From Flavobacterium panici (GTDB lineage: Bacteria; Bacteroidota; Bacteroidia; Flavobacteriales; Flavobacteriaceae): a stretch of DNA of 64,000 nt. The stretch covers positions 1 through 64,000 of the forward strand of contig NZ_CAIJDE010000069.1 of NCBI RefSeq assembly GCF_903819335.1, written 5' to 3'. The translations under genes were made by a program, and so were the position numbers. Of the stretch, positions 24,022 through 32,934 are shown one piece after another (position 1 is the stretch's first letter; every line of letters starts with the position of its first letter). The notes beneath the pieces were generated by a model. The model was not told where the DNA came from and searched no databases. It worked only from the letters and a program-made list of their open reading frames with translations.

Positions 24022-24726
24022 CTATGAATTTTTTAAAATTTTAAAAACGTATTCTTTATAACTCGCTCCAATAGGAATTTCAATAGTTCCAATTTCAACA
24101 TCGTAAGGTGTAAATGCCGTTATGTTTTTCAAGTTAATAATAAAAGAACGATGAATTCTGAGGAAGTTTTTATCCTGCAATTCTAATTCGATATCGCTGA
24201 TTTTATATTTGGCATTTAATTTTACACCATCTTTTTGATGTACAATAATATAATCTTTGACACTTTCGATATACAAAATCATGTCAACGTTTACTTTATT
24301 GAATTTTGGCCCGTTTTTGATATAAATATAATCTTCCTGCGAAGGCGTAATTATTTTGCTGTTTACAGGTCCGCTAATTCTTAAATAACGATCTGCGGCT
24401 TTAAAAAAACGATCGAAAGTAACCGGTTTTAAAAGATAATCCACAATATCGAGCTCGTAGCTTTCTAAGGCGTATTCGCGGTAAGCGGTAGTAAAAATAA
24501 CAGCCGGCGGATTCTTTAATGTTTTTAAAAAATCTATTCCTGTAATCTGCGGCATTTTAATATCTAAAAACATCAAATCTACAGCCGTTGTTCGCAATAC
24601 ATCGGCGGCTTTTAAAGCGTTTGGACAAGTGCCTACCACTTCAAAATAATCTAATTTACTAATATGATTCTGCAATAAGCTGATTGCTAAAGGCTCGTCG
24701 TCGACTAATAAACACTTTATTTTCAT
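24022..24726 (-). CDS. LytTR-family response regulator
   Basis: 234 residues. The receiver domain (1-120) has the acidic pair DD near residue 10, phosphoacceptor Asp55 (LMFLDIKMP), and Thr/Ser and Lys at the expected places (TTAYREYA, LLKPV). The LytTR DNA-binding domain follows (about 135-230; YIESVKDYIIVHQ, NFLRIHRSFIIN). It receives phosphate from the kinase encoded one base upstream and likely regulates nearby genes, perhaps the outer-membrane barrel at 26157. Confidence 0.88.
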   Translation of the reverse strand: MKIKCLLVDDEPLAISLLQNHISKLDYFEVVGTCPNALKAADVLRTTAVDLMFLDIKMPQITGIDFLKTLKNPPAVIFTTAYREYALESYELDIVDYLLKPVTFDRFFKAADRYLRISGPVNSKIITPSQEDYIYIKNGPKFNKVNVDMILYIESVKDYIIVHQKDGVKLNAKYKISDIELELQDKNFLRIHRSFIINLKNITAFTPYDVEIGTIEIPIGASYKEYVFKILKNS

Positions 24727-24727
24727 T

Positions 24728-25816
24728 TTAAGCTAAATTATATTCGGTTGCTAAATTAATCTGCAAATAAGCCGTAAAATCCTTTTCTGTTTTAGTAACA
24801 TCAAAAGTATAATGTTCCGGATAAATTTTATCAAGCTGCTGGATAATATTATTTAATCCAATTTTTCCATTTCCAGATTCGCTGTCAATTTTATTTATGG
24901 AGTTTACAATCTTAAACTCAAAACGATTACCTTGCAGCTTCAAATCAATTTGAATGTTAGGAGAACTTCCCGTGTCCTCTCCTGCTCCATGTTTAAAAGC
25001 ATTTTCGACCAAAGAAAGTAAAATCAAAGGCGCAATAGATTTATTATGATCTATAGAATGATTGAATACTACGCTTAAATGCTCGTCATATCTCAGTTTT
25101 TCAAGCGTAATATAATTTTCAAGCAAGGAAATTTCCTGAGAAATAGGAACATAAGTCGCACTGCATCGGTATAAAATGCAATCTAAAATCTCGGACAAAA
25201 CAGCAATTGATTTTGAAGTTATTGGAGAATTTGTAATGGAAAGCGAATAAATATTATTAAGCGTATTAAACAAAAAATGAGGGTTTAATTGTGCTTTCAG
25301 GATTTTTAATTCGGTTTCTGCTTTTTGTTTTTCCAGCAGTAAAGACCTTTTCTGAACGACATACTGATCTTTTATCAATTTTATAAAAATAAAGAATATA
25401 GATAACGAAAGAATATGCAAAAAATAAGCTCCAAATAAAGTTGGTAAATCGGTTAGGATTTCGGCGATAGGTTCCTGATTAAAAGGTCGTTTGCGCGTGA
25501 GAGTTTCCAAGCCGTACACCATTGCAATTCTGGCAATAACAGAGATAGCATAACTTCCCAGAACCAATTCTGCCCAAACCCAATTATGCTTTTGTGTAAT
25601 CATTAGGCGAGGTAAAATTCTATAAGACATAAAATAAGCCCCAATGATAGAAAACAACTCATAATATAATGTGTATGCTATATCAACCCATAATTCTTCT
25701 GGTTCAGAAGAAGTGTTTTTGCTAAAAAACATAATAAAAATAAATGTCCAAAAAATAATATGGGTACTTATTCTGTGCTCTTTAGAGAACTTTATAATTT
25801 TTTCGAATGGTGTCAT
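24728..25816 (-). CDS. LytS/YehU-type sensor histidine kinase
   Basis: 362 residues. Four predicted transmembrane helices (about 20-32, 46-66, 82-100, 125-148) lead to a His_kinase domain with phosphoacceptor His180 in LNPHFLFNTLNNIY, then an HATPase domain (SLVENAFKHGAG, GNGKIGLNNI). No extracellular sensor domain, so it probably senses through the membrane bundle. Cotranscribed with the LytTR regulator. Confidence 0.88.
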   Translation of the reverse strand: MTPFEKIIKFSKEHRISTHIIFWTFIFIMFFSKNTSSEPEELWVDIAYTLYYELFSIIGAYFMSYRILPRLMITQKHNWVWAELVLGSYAISVIARIAMVYGLETLTRKRPFNQEPIAEILTDLPTLFGAYFLHILSLSIFFIFIKLIKDQYVVQKRSLLLEKQKAETELKILKAQLNPHFLFNTLNNIYSLSITNSPITSKSIAVLSEILDCILYRCSATYVPISQEISLLENYITLEKLRYDEHLSVVFNHSIDHNKSIAPLILLSLVENAFKHGAGEDTGSSPNIQIDLKLQGNRFEFKIVNSINKIDSESGNGKIGLNNIIQQLDKIYPEHYTFDVTKTEKDFTAYLQINLATEYNLA

Positions 25817-25821
25817 GTTTG

Positions 25822-25945
25822 TTGAGTTGCTGAGTTGCTAAGGGTCTAAGATTCTAAGATTTTTTCTAAAGGTTTATTATTCTTTTCTAAGTTGCTGATT
25901 TTAAAAAAAAACTTAGTGTCTCAGAATCTTAGCAACTAAAAATCT
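25822..25945. repeat. TTAGAATC-type short-period inverted repeat
   Basis: The left part has TTGCTAAGGGTCTAAG and ATTCTAAGAT; the right part has CTTAGTGTCTCAGAATC and TTAGCAACT. This copy lies in the divergent gap between the kinase and the barrel protein rather than between convergent genes. The remaining 210 bases before 26157 show nothing else I can support. Confidence 0.6.
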
Positions 25946-26156
25946 AAGTAAATCAAAGTTAACATTTATTTAGAAAGACAAAATAGTTGTCGATGAACAT
26001 GCAAAAAAAAGATACGAACATATAAAAATTGGCTATAAACACGATTTATGGTTTCTATTTGATTGTTTATACGCAATAATCGCCCTTATATCATGCGTGA
26101 AAATTTTGAGTGAAATTAAAAAGGAGTTTTGCTTAAAATTCTAAACCAATCAAAAA

Positions 26157-28505
26157 ATGAAACAGTTAACATTATTAATCGTATTACTATTCAGCTTCAC
26201 ATCTGGAGCACAAACTTCACAATTTACTATCAAAGGAAAAATAGTAGATTCTAAAACTAAACAGGCTTTACCTTATGTAACACTTTTATTATCATCTGCA
26301 GAAAATAAAAAAGAAGCTGTTACAGACGCTGATGGAAATTACATTTTAAAAAGCAATTCAGGAAATTACCAATTGAAAGCAGTTTATATGTCGTACAAGA
26401 CTTTTACAGTCGAAAATATCCAATTAAATAAAGATATTGTCATGAAAGACATTCTTTTAGAAGAAAGCATCAATCAATTAAACGAAGTAAACGTTATTGC
26501 CGAAAAATCAGCGGTAGAAATGAAAATTGATAAAAAAGTCTTTAATGTTGGAAAAGATATTTTATCCAGCGGCGGATCTGCCAATGATATTTTAAACAAC
26601 GTTCCTTCGGTAAATGTTGATATTGCAGGAGTTGTAAGCCTTAGAGGAAACAGCAGTGTTACGGTATTGATAAACGGCAAACCTTCTATGCTGACCGCAA
26701 ATAATGGTTTGTCACAAATATCAGCAGCTAATATTGAAAAAGTAGAAGTTATTACTAATCCTTCCTCGGCATATGAAGCTCAGGGCGGTGCGGGAATCAT
26801 TAATATTATTATGAAAAAGAACACCATGAAAGGTTTCAACGGTTCGCTTCAGGCCGGAATTGGAAATCCTGCGAGACATAACTTAAATGCCAATGTGAGT
26901 TATAAGACAGAAAAAGTAAATCTTTTTGGAAATTTAGGGTATCGTTATTTAGATATTTATGGTTATAACAAACAGTTTCAAACGAATACAGATAACGGTA
27001 CAACGACTATTTTAAATCAATATGATGATATGAAACGAAGCATTGGCGTGTATAATATGTACGTAGGCGGGGATTATTATATCAATGCAAAAAACACATT
27101 AACAGGAAGTTATTACCGTAGTAAAGACAACAATAACAACAAAATGCATTACAACTACAATTATGCTAATGCAAATAATGTTACGGATAGTATTATTTCA
27201 AGATCCGAAAAATATAAAGAGCCTCAAATTTACAATGCATTAGAATTAAATTATGTAAAAACATTTGACAGAAAGGATAAAAAATGGACCACAAGTTTGC
27301 AATACGATTTCTGGAATGATGATGAAAACCAATACATTACACAGCAAAAAACATTTCCTTTTAATGCATCGGTTTCTAATTTGTATTCGAGAGATATTGA
27401 AAGCAGTAATGATATTTTTATAAAATCAGATTTTGTAAATCCAATTTCTGAAAATTCTAAAATTGAAATGGGAATTAGAAGTGATCTTCGTGCGTTAAGA
27501 AGTGATTATCACACCATTCTGGATAATGTACTACAAGAACAATTTACCAATAAATTAAAATATGATGAGAATTTATACAGTGCTTATTTTCAGTTTTCGA
27601 GCAAATACAAAAAGTTCAATTACCAGTTAGGTCTGCGTTCTGAACTATCAGATATTAAAATAGCCGATACTAAAAACACGTTTAACAATGCTAAAAACTA
27701 CATTAACCTCTTCCCTACGCTGCATTTTGTATATAATTTAACCGAAAAAACAGATTTACAGTTGAGCTACAGTAAACGTATCAACAGACCAAGATTCTGG
27801 CAGTTAAATCCGTTTTCGGGAGTTTCAGATTTAAGAAATTTAACCGTAGGAAATCCAGATTTGAACCCAATGTTTACCAATTCTTTTGAGTTTACATTAT
27901 TAACAAAACCGGGAAAATTCAGCATTAATCCGTCTGTTTATTACAAGCATACAACTAATTATTTTGAATACATAGTAAAACGTACTGATGAAAATTATTT
28001 TGTAAGCACGCCTGTAAACCTTGATACTGAAGACCGTTACGGTGCAGAAGTTTCGACAACGTATAATCCAACAAAATGGCTTAGACTGGCTTTAGATTTT
28101 AATTATTACAAATTTAAACAGCAGGGAACTTTTGAAAATGTAAATTATAATGCCGAAGATCAAACCTGGCTTTCCAACTTTAGATCTGTCGTGAAGTTTC
28201 CTAAAATTATTTCGGGAGAATTCAGTTTTAGATACCGAGGAAAAAATCAAGGCGTTCAATCGCTTACAGAAGCGCAGTATAGTGCAAATTTAGGCTTGAG
28301 CAAAGATTTTCTTGGAGATAAAATGTCGGTAACTTTAAATGTAAATAACTTATTCAATTCGCAGATTACGACTGAAAAAATTACAACTCAATATTACTAT
28401 TTGGAATCTGAAGCCAGATCGCAAGGAAGATATATTAATCTTAATGTTATTTATCGCTTTAACAGAAGTAAAAATGATGCGGATCGTCTACCTGATAATA
28501 TGTAA
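26157..28505 (+). CDS. TonB-dependent-receptor-like outer membrane beta-barrel protein
   Basis: 782 residues. Signal peptide 1-18; carboxypeptidase-regulatory-like beta domain at about 22-112 (IKGKIVDSKTKQALPYVTLL); plug region about 115-215 (SGGSANDILNNVPSVNVD, VINGKPSML-type loop, IEKVEVITNPSSAYEAQGGAG); barrel to the C-terminus. This is the OMP_b-brl_3 group, related to TonB receptors. It may import a ligand or act as an envelope protein. Divergent from the LytTR pair, which may control it. Confidence 0.85.
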   Translation: MKQLTLLIVLLFSFTSGAQTSQFTIKGKIVDSKTKQALPYVTLLLSSAENKKEAVTDADGNYILKSNSGNYQLKAVYMSYKTFTVENIQLNKDIVMKDILLEESINQLNEVNVIAEKSAVEMKIDKKVFNVGKDILSSGGSANDILNNVPSVNVDIAGVVSLRGNSSVTVLINGKPSMLTANNGLSQISAANIEKVEVITNPSSAYEAQGGAGIINIIMKKNTMKGFNGSLQAGIGNPARHNLNANVSYKTEKVNLFGNLGYRYLDIYGYNKQFQTNTDNGTTTILNQYDDMKRSIGVYNMYVGGDYYINAKNTLTGSYYRSKDNNNNKMHYNYNYANANNVTDSIISRSEKYKEPQIYNALELNYVKTFDRKDKKWTTSLQYDFWNDDENQYITQQKTFPFNASVSNLYSRDIESSNDIFIKSDFVNPISENSKIEMGIRSDLRALRSDYHTILDNVLQEQFTNKLKYDENLYSAYFQFSSKYKKFNYQLGLRSELSDIKIADTKNTFNNAKNYINLFPTLHFVYNLTEKTDLQLSYSKRINRPRFWQLNPFSGVSDLRNLTVGNPDLNPMFTNSFEFTLLTKPGKFSINPSVYYKHTTNYFEYIVKRTDENYFVSTPVNLDTEDRYGAEVSTTYNPTKWLRLALDFNYYKFKQQGTFENVNYNAEDQTWLSNFRSVVKFPKIISGEFSFRYRGKNQGVQSLTEAQYSANLGLSKDFLGDKMSVTLNVNNLFNSQITTEKITTQYYYLESEARSQGRYINLNVIYRFNRSKNDADRLPDNM

Positions 28506-28561
28506 AAAAGGTTTAAATTCCAATTTTTAAATTCCAAATTCCAAAACTTAATTTTAATTAG

Positions 28562-28596
28562 AAAGCCGTTTTAATTTACTAAAACGGCTTTTGCTT
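28562..28596. terminator. Bidirectional terminator
   Basis: AAAGCCGTTTTA (28562-28573) pairs with 28580-28591, 6-base loop, T-rich tail; located between convergent genes. Confidence 0.85.
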
Positions 28597-28950
28597 TTAT
28601 TCTCTTAGGATTTTTTCCATTTTCTTTCCTTTGGCCAATTCGTCTACTAATTTATCCATGTAGCGAATCTTTTGCATTAGCGGATCTTCGATATCTTTAA
28701 TTCGGTAACCGCAGATTACGCCAGTAATTTTAGATGCATTTGGATTTAAGTTTGGTGCTTCTGCAAAAAAGGTTTGCAAATCTGCTTTCTTTTCGATTTG
28801 ATCTCTAAATTGTTTATCGTTATAACCCGTCAGCCAAAGTATAACCGTATCTACTTCTTCTGCCGTGCGTCCCTTCTTTTCTACTTTTTCCTTGTATAAT
28901 CGATAAATACTCGCAAATGAATATTGAAATACTTTAGCATTATTATTCAT
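28597..28950 (-). CDS. DUF2200 domain protein
   Basis: 117 residues from the ATG at 28950; the 26 residues encoded upstream in the same frame look like translated AT-rich leader and are dropped. Pattern KVFQYSFASIYRLYKEKVEKKG...VILWLTGYN...CGYRIKDIEDPLMQKIRYMD matches DUF2200 as I recall it; function unknown, cytoplasmic. Stands alone. Confidence 0.75.
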   Translation of the reverse strand: MNNNAKVFQYSFASIYRLYKEKVEKKGRTAEEVDTVILWLTGYNDKQFRDQIEKKADLQTFFAEAPNLNPNASKITGVICGYRIKDIEDPLMQKIRYMDKLVDELAKGKKMEKILRE

Positions 28951-29065
28951 GTTTTCTTCTTTTTTAATGAATTTAAAATTATAAAAAAATTGAATTCTAT
29001 TGGTTAAAATTAACAAAATGAATATCAACCGTTCCTACGGAACGTATTATGCATGTCGCATTATT

Positions 29066-29181
29066 TTCAACGGATTAAAATCCGTTGCTACAATATGAAT
29101 CGTTCCTTCGGAACTTTTACCTTTAATAAAGAGCCAGAGGCTCGATTTATATTGTAGGGCCGGATTTTAATCCGGTTTAAC
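29066..29181. repeat. Multi-hairpin structured repeat, single-unit copy
   Basis: Order of palindromes: CAACGGATT/AATCCGTTG, then CTACAATAT closing with ATATTGTAG at 29149-29157, enclosing GTTCCTTCGGAAC and GAGCCAGAGGCTC, then CCGGATTTTAATCCGG. The same architecture is at 45186-45456, with compensating changes in the flanking palindromes. An extra GTTCCTACGGAAC lies at 29031-29043. Confidence 0.75.
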
Positions 29182-29209
29182 GGATGATGAAAAAAATCAA
29201 AAAAAAATA

Positions 29210-29255
29210 TTGCGCAGTCAAATGACTTCATTATATTTGCAGTCAAATAACTGCA
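29210..29255 (+). promoter_or_regulatory. ArsR promoter with two operator-like palindromes
   Basis: A -33 TTG (29210-29212), 19-base spacer and -7 TATATTTG (29232-29239) form a good promoter for the gene at 29258. AGTCAAATGACT (29216-29227, perfect palindrome) and AGTCAAATAACT (29241-29252, inside GCAGT-N6-ACTGC) are direct copies 25 bases apart that bracket the -7 box. This fits autorepression by the ArsR-type product. Confidence 0.65.
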
Positions 29256-29257
29256 CA

Positions 29258-29584
29258 ATGGAAATACGTAGAGATGTTTTTCAGGCAATTGCCGATCCAA
29301 CGCGAAGAGCAATTTTAAATTTGGTGGCCATTCAGGCGATGACACCAGGAACTATAGCGGAAAATTTTGATTCGTCAAGACAGACTATTTCGAAACATAT
29401 TAAAATATTAACGGAATGCGAACTGCTTGACCAACAGCAAAACGGACGCGAGATTTATTACTATATAAATCCGAAGAAAATAAAAGAAGTTGCTGATTTT
29501 ATTGAGCCATTCCGCCAAATGTGGGACGATCGTTTTAATAAATTAGAAAGTATAATGAAAAACTATAAACCGAAAAAAGATTAA
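29258..29584 (+). CDS. ArsR-family winged-helix repressor
   Basis: 108 residues from the ATG at 29258, placed just after the promoter (a start at 29210 would lie in the -33 element). The winged helix spans about 5-85: QAIADPTRRAILNLV, then TPGTIAENFDSSRQTISKHIKIL as recognition region, and GREIYYYINP as wing. Metal-binding cysteines are absent, so it belongs to the SRPBCC-linked ArsR group rather than metal sensors. Operon with the next two genes. Confidence 0.87.
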   Translation: MEIRRDVFQAIADPTRRAILNLVAIQAMTPGTIAENFDSSRQTISKHIKILTECELLDQQQNGREIYYYINPKKIKEVADFIEPFRQMWDDRFNKLESIMKNYKPKKD

Positions 29585-29587
29585 TTT

Positions 29588-30055
29588 ATGGAACGTAAAA
29601 CAAAAATTAATGCCGAAAATGGCCAGCAGGAAATCGTAATTACAAGAGAATTTGATCTTCCGGTTGATTTACTTTTTAAAGCTTATGCGGAGCCTGAAAT
29701 TGTGGAACAATGGATGGGAACAAAAGTGGTAAAATTAGAAAATAAACAACACGGCGGCTGGCAGTTTGAAACTAAAGACCCAAACGGAAATGTTGTATTT
29801 AGTGCCAATGGTGTCATTCATGATTTTGTTCCTAATGAAAGAATTACCAGAACTTTTGAAATGGACAATGCCAATTTTGCGCCTCAATTGGAGTTTTTGG
29901 AGTTTGAAGAACTTACAGAAGATACAAGCAGATTGACAATGCAGATTATCTACAAATCTGTAGAACACAGAGATCAACAATTGAAATTGCCTTTTGCACA
30001 AGGTCTAAATTTCGCACACAATCGCTTACAGGAAATAGTAAACAAACTTAAATAA
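29588..30055 (+). CDS. SRPBCC/AHSA1-like ligand-binding protein
   Basis: 155 residues, START/AHSA1 fold: ITREFDLPVDLLFKAYAEPEIVEQWMG at the start, GGWQFETKDPNGNVVFSANG in the middle, and a long C-terminal helix. Such proteins bind hydrophobic ligands and are commonly paired with ArsR regulators, as here (3-base gap). Cytoplasmic; ligand unknown. Confidence 0.85.
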   Translation: MERKTKINAENGQQEIVITREFDLPVDLLFKAYAEPEIVEQWMGTKVVKLENKQHGGWQFETKDPNGNVVFSANGVIHDFVPNERITRTFEMDNANFAPQLEFLEFEELTEDTSRLTMQIIYKSVEHRDQQLKLPFAQGLNFAHNRLQEIVNKLK

Positions 30056-30061
30056 ATCGTT

Positions 30062-30436
30062 ATGAGCAAAAGAAACAAAATTATTTATTGGATTGCCACA
30101 ATTTGGCTGGCATTAGGAATGACTTCAACTGGAATTGTACAAATTATAAAAATGAAAGAAGAAGCCGATATGATGGCAAATTTAGGCTATCCGCTTTACT
30201 TTTTAACCATTCTTGGCGTTTGGAAAATTTTAGGTGTAATTGCTATTTTAATTCCAAAGTTTCCTTTATTAAAAGAATGGGCTTACGCAGGATTCTTCTT
30301 TGCCATGAGCGGTGCTATTTTCTCTCATTTTGCTGTAGGAGATTCTGGTGTAGCGTATTTTGGACCAACATTATTATTGGTTTTAACTGTTACTTCATGG
30401 TATTTTAGACCTGTTTCGAGAAAAACGGTTATTTAG
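30062..30436 (+). CDS. DoxX family membrane protein
   Basis: 124 residues with four transmembrane segments (about 8-27, 45-63, 70-92, 95-113) and the DoxX-like pattern GVWKILGVIAILIPKFPLLKEW. Third gene of the ArsR operon, six bases after the SRPBCC gene. DoxX proteins are often linked to oxidative stress or quinone chemistry; function here unknown. Confidence 0.82.
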   Translation: MSKRNKIIYWIATIWLALGMTSTGIVQIIKMKEEADMMANLGYPLYFLTILGVWKILGVIAILIPKFPLLKEWAYAGFFFAMSGAIFSHFAVGDSGVAYFGPTLLLVLTVTSWYFRPVSRKTVI

Positions 30437-30440
30437 TCTC

Positions 30441-30585
30441 AGTTTACAGTCGCAGTTTTCAGTCTCAGTTTGCAGTCATAGTTTATAGATTGTCAGGCTG
30501 AGCGAAGTCGAAGCCCTCGTTTCGTAAAAAGCCCTTCGACTTCGCTCAGGGTGACAGCAGTTTTCAAAACTGAAAACTGCGACTG
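30441..30585. repeat. Nested inverted repeats (CAGTC type around a GTCA...TGAC type)
   Basis: Outer arms CAGTCGCAGTTTTCAGT (30447-30463) and its complement (30569-30585). Inside is a second inverted repeat from TGTCAGGCTGAGCGAAGTC (30491) to GACTTCGCTCAGGGTGACA (to 30556), about 65 bases in all. The element lies between convergent genes; the CAGTC arm continues to the stop codon of the flavoprotein gene at 30596. Confidence 0.7.
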
Positions 30586-30595
30586 TGACTGTAAA

Positions 30596-31759
30596 CTAAT
30601 AAACTTGATTAAAAAAATCAGTTAAAAACTCTAAATTGCTTTCTACATGCATAGCGTCGGTCATTTTTAAAGTATCTTCTGTTATTTCTTCCATACGACT
30701 GCGCATTTTATTTTCAAATAAAGAAACAGCATCTTCTGTAGTTTCATGATTACCAAAACAAAATATTTCATAAAAGTCTAAAGCATCGGCCATAGCCTGG
30801 TTTGCTCCTTCTCCTGCATAAGGCGGAATACGATGTGCGGCATCACCAATTATGGTAAGATTTGACAGCGGTTTCCAATATTGGTCAATCGGGAAATGAT
30901 ACATAGGTCTTGGAATAATAGAAATTTCATTGGTTTCAAAAATTTCCTGCCAATCAGTATTCCAGGTTCTGAATTCGTTTTTAAACCATTCAGCAACCGA
31001 GCTTTTATCCTTAAAATTAATTCCTGAATTGGTAACCCAATTATCTTCTGTTTTTATTCCAATTAAAATCGTTAAGGTGCCATCAGCTTTTGAGCTGCAA
31101 AAGAATGTTTTACCTTCTTCCAGAGCAAAAAGTTTTCCGTCGTTTACAAGCTTCCAAAGATTTGGTGCGTTTTTTTCTGCCTTATAAATATTAATTTCAA
31201 CAGCCGTAACGCCCGAAAATATAGGCTCGATGTCTGTAAGATATTTTCTCACACGCGAATTTGCGCCGTCTGAAGCAATTACAAAATCGGCATAAGTTGT
31301 CGTTCCATTCTCAAAAGAAATTTCCCAGCCAGTTCCAGAAGGTTTCATTTGGGTGAATTTAGAATTCCAAATCACATTTTCTTCTTTAAGCGAGGCAATC
31401 AGTAAATCACGCAAAGGTCCGCGGTCAATTTCCGGGCGAAAATGCTCGTTTCCGAAATCTTCTTCAGGTTTTTCTTCCTGATCATCAAATACTACAGTCA
31501 TATCTTTATTGGCAATTCGCATTTTATCTGCTCCGGGGCGATAGTATTTTTTAAATTCTTCCATTAATCCAGCTTCCTGTATCGCTTTTAAACCTGTATC
31601 TTCATGTAAATCAAGTGTATGACCTTGCTGACGAACATTACGATTTTCGTCTCTTTCATAAACTTTTACATCAATTCCTTTTTTCTGCAGTAGTCTGGCA
31701 AGAGTTAATCCGCCTGGGCCTCCGCCAATAATGGCTACTTTTTTATTATCTAATAACAT
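30596..31759 (-). CDS. FAD-dependent monooxygenase, Tet(X)/PHBH family
   Basis: 387 residues. FAD-binding GxGxxG (VAIIGGGPGGLTLARLL, 8-24), ERDE ribose contact, DGANSRVRKYL, and the second FAD motif IGDAAHRIPPYAGEGANQAM (about 319-338). Aromatic-hydroxylase-type enzymes of this family use NADPH and O2 to oxygenate small molecules. It is a distant paralogue of the enzyme at 35098. Divergent from the AraC gene at 31855, which probably controls it. Confidence 0.82.
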   Translation of the reverse strand: MLLDNKKVAIIGGGPGGLTLARLLQKKGIDVKVYERDENRNVRQQGHTLDLHEDTGLKAIQEAGLMEEFKKYYRPGADKMRIANKDMTVVFDDQEEKPEEDFGNEHFRPEIDRGPLRDLLIASLKEENVIWNSKFTQMKPSGTGWEISFENGTTTYADFVIASDGANSRVRKYLTDIEPIFSGVTAVEINIYKAEKNAPNLWKLVNDGKLFALEEGKTFFCSSKADGTLTILIGIKTEDNWVTNSGINFKDKSSVAEWFKNEFRTWNTDWQEIFETNEISIIPRPMYHFPIDQYWKPLSNLTIIGDAAHRIPPYAGEGANQAMADALDFYEIFCFGNHETTEDAVSLFENKMRSRMEEITEDTLKMTDAMHVESNLEFLTDFFNQVY

Positions 31760-31795
31760 ACTTATATCTTTTTTAATTTGTTTAAATTTTCATTA

Positions 31796-31803
31796 CAAAA
31801 TTA
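31796..31803 (-). promoter_or_regulatory. Promoter -7 box TAATTTTG (minus strand)
   Basis: CAAAATTA on the plus strand is an exact minus-strand TAnnTTTG, 37 bases before the monooxygenase start. Confidence 0.45.
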
Positions 31804-31854
31804 TCTGTATATTTATAGGTAAAATATTCGATTTTGATATTAAAATAGTCGTAA

Positions 31855-32817
31855 ATGAAAATTGAAGTTGTAGATAAAAACGGTTCAGGAATCCTGCATA
31901 AGTTTGCCGATGCAATTGGAGCTCGTGTACGCGGTCGTTTTATTGATATTCCACAGCATCTGGGAGAAGGCTATATGACTGGTTTTACATGGGGAAAAGA
32001 TTTGCGAATGATGATCAGGAATTATTATTTAAAAGAAGAAATTGTTCTTGATCGTAAAAATGAAATTCCCGAAGGACAAGAAAATGTGATCTTTTTTTTA
32101 AGCGGTATTTTTGATTCTTCTAACCAAAAACAAGAAACAATAATCGCAGAACAACCCAATGTTTTTATCGCCATGCAATCTGTTTCTTCTGTAATATCCA
32201 TGCCTCAAAATACATTTTTTAGAAGTGTAACCATTTCTGCATCAAGAGAATATTTACAGGAAAGATTTGGAGAACTACAACATCCAATAGTTTCAAGCAT
32301 CCTTTCATCTAAAGATACTTTTGCTTACGAAATTGGAATTTCTCCCGCCATGATTACAACAGCAAGCGAAATGCTGCATCAATCTGTGCCCGAAAGTTTA
32401 GACAATCATTATAACAAACTAAAATGCGAAGAACTGCTTTGCCATATTTTTGCTTTGTTATTGCAGCGGGAAGATACACCAGCAAGCGGCATACATATAA
32501 AAGATATTAAGGCAATTTATGCCATTAAATACCATTTGCAATCCAATTTAGACAAAGCTCCAGAGATTAATTCACTAGCTAAAGAAGCCGGAATGAGCGA
32601 ACCCAAGCTTAGAAAATTGTTTAAGCAGACTTTTGGTAAAGGTGTTTTTGAATATTATCAATTTATGAGAATACAGGAAGCTGCCAGGCTTTTAAAGGAA
32701 AAACATTTGTCAGTTTCAGAAGTTGGTTATCAATTAGGATTTACCAATCTGAGTCATTTTTCAAGGGTTTTTGAACAGCAAATTGGACTGAAACCTAAGA
32801 AATATTCGCTAACATAA
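31855..32817 (+). CDS. AraC-family transcriptional regulator
   Basis: 320 residues: an N-terminal effector region (about 1-210) without clear cupin motif and two C-terminal helix-turn-helix units (about 220-318; INSLAKEAGMSEPKLRKLFK, then SVSEVGYQLGFTNLSHFSRV). It is transcribed away from the FAD monooxygenase across a 95-base gap, the usual arrangement for a regulator and its target. Confidence 0.87.
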   Translation: MKIEVVDKNGSGILHKFADAIGARVRGRFIDIPQHLGEGYMTGFTWGKDLRMMIRNYYLKEEIVLDRKNEIPEGQENVIFFLSGIFDSSNQKQETIIAEQPNVFIAMQSVSSVISMPQNTFFRSVTISASREYLQERFGELQHPIVSSILSSKDTFAYEIGISPAMITTASEMLHQSVPESLDNHYNKLKCEELLCHIFALLLQREDTPASGIHIKDIKAIYAIKYHLQSNLDKAPEINSLAKEAGMSEPKLRKLFKQTFGKGVFEYYQFMRIQEAARLLKEKHLSVSEVGYQLGFTNLSHFSRVFEQQIGLKPKKYSLT

Positions 32818-32934
32818 TCAATACTTTATGTGTTAAAAATGATGTAAGGCATTTTAGAAATAGTTTTATATTAGCAAAAAAGAAATCAGTAACCAAATCA
32901 CAGTTTTAATAAAGATATTTGATTATAATCTCAA

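Noticed and set aside
30088..30408. 106-aa frame overlapping the DoxX gene
   Set aside because: It is nested inside a clear membrane-protein gene in another frame and is rich in Cys, Arg and Asn in a way typical of shifted hydrophobic codons.
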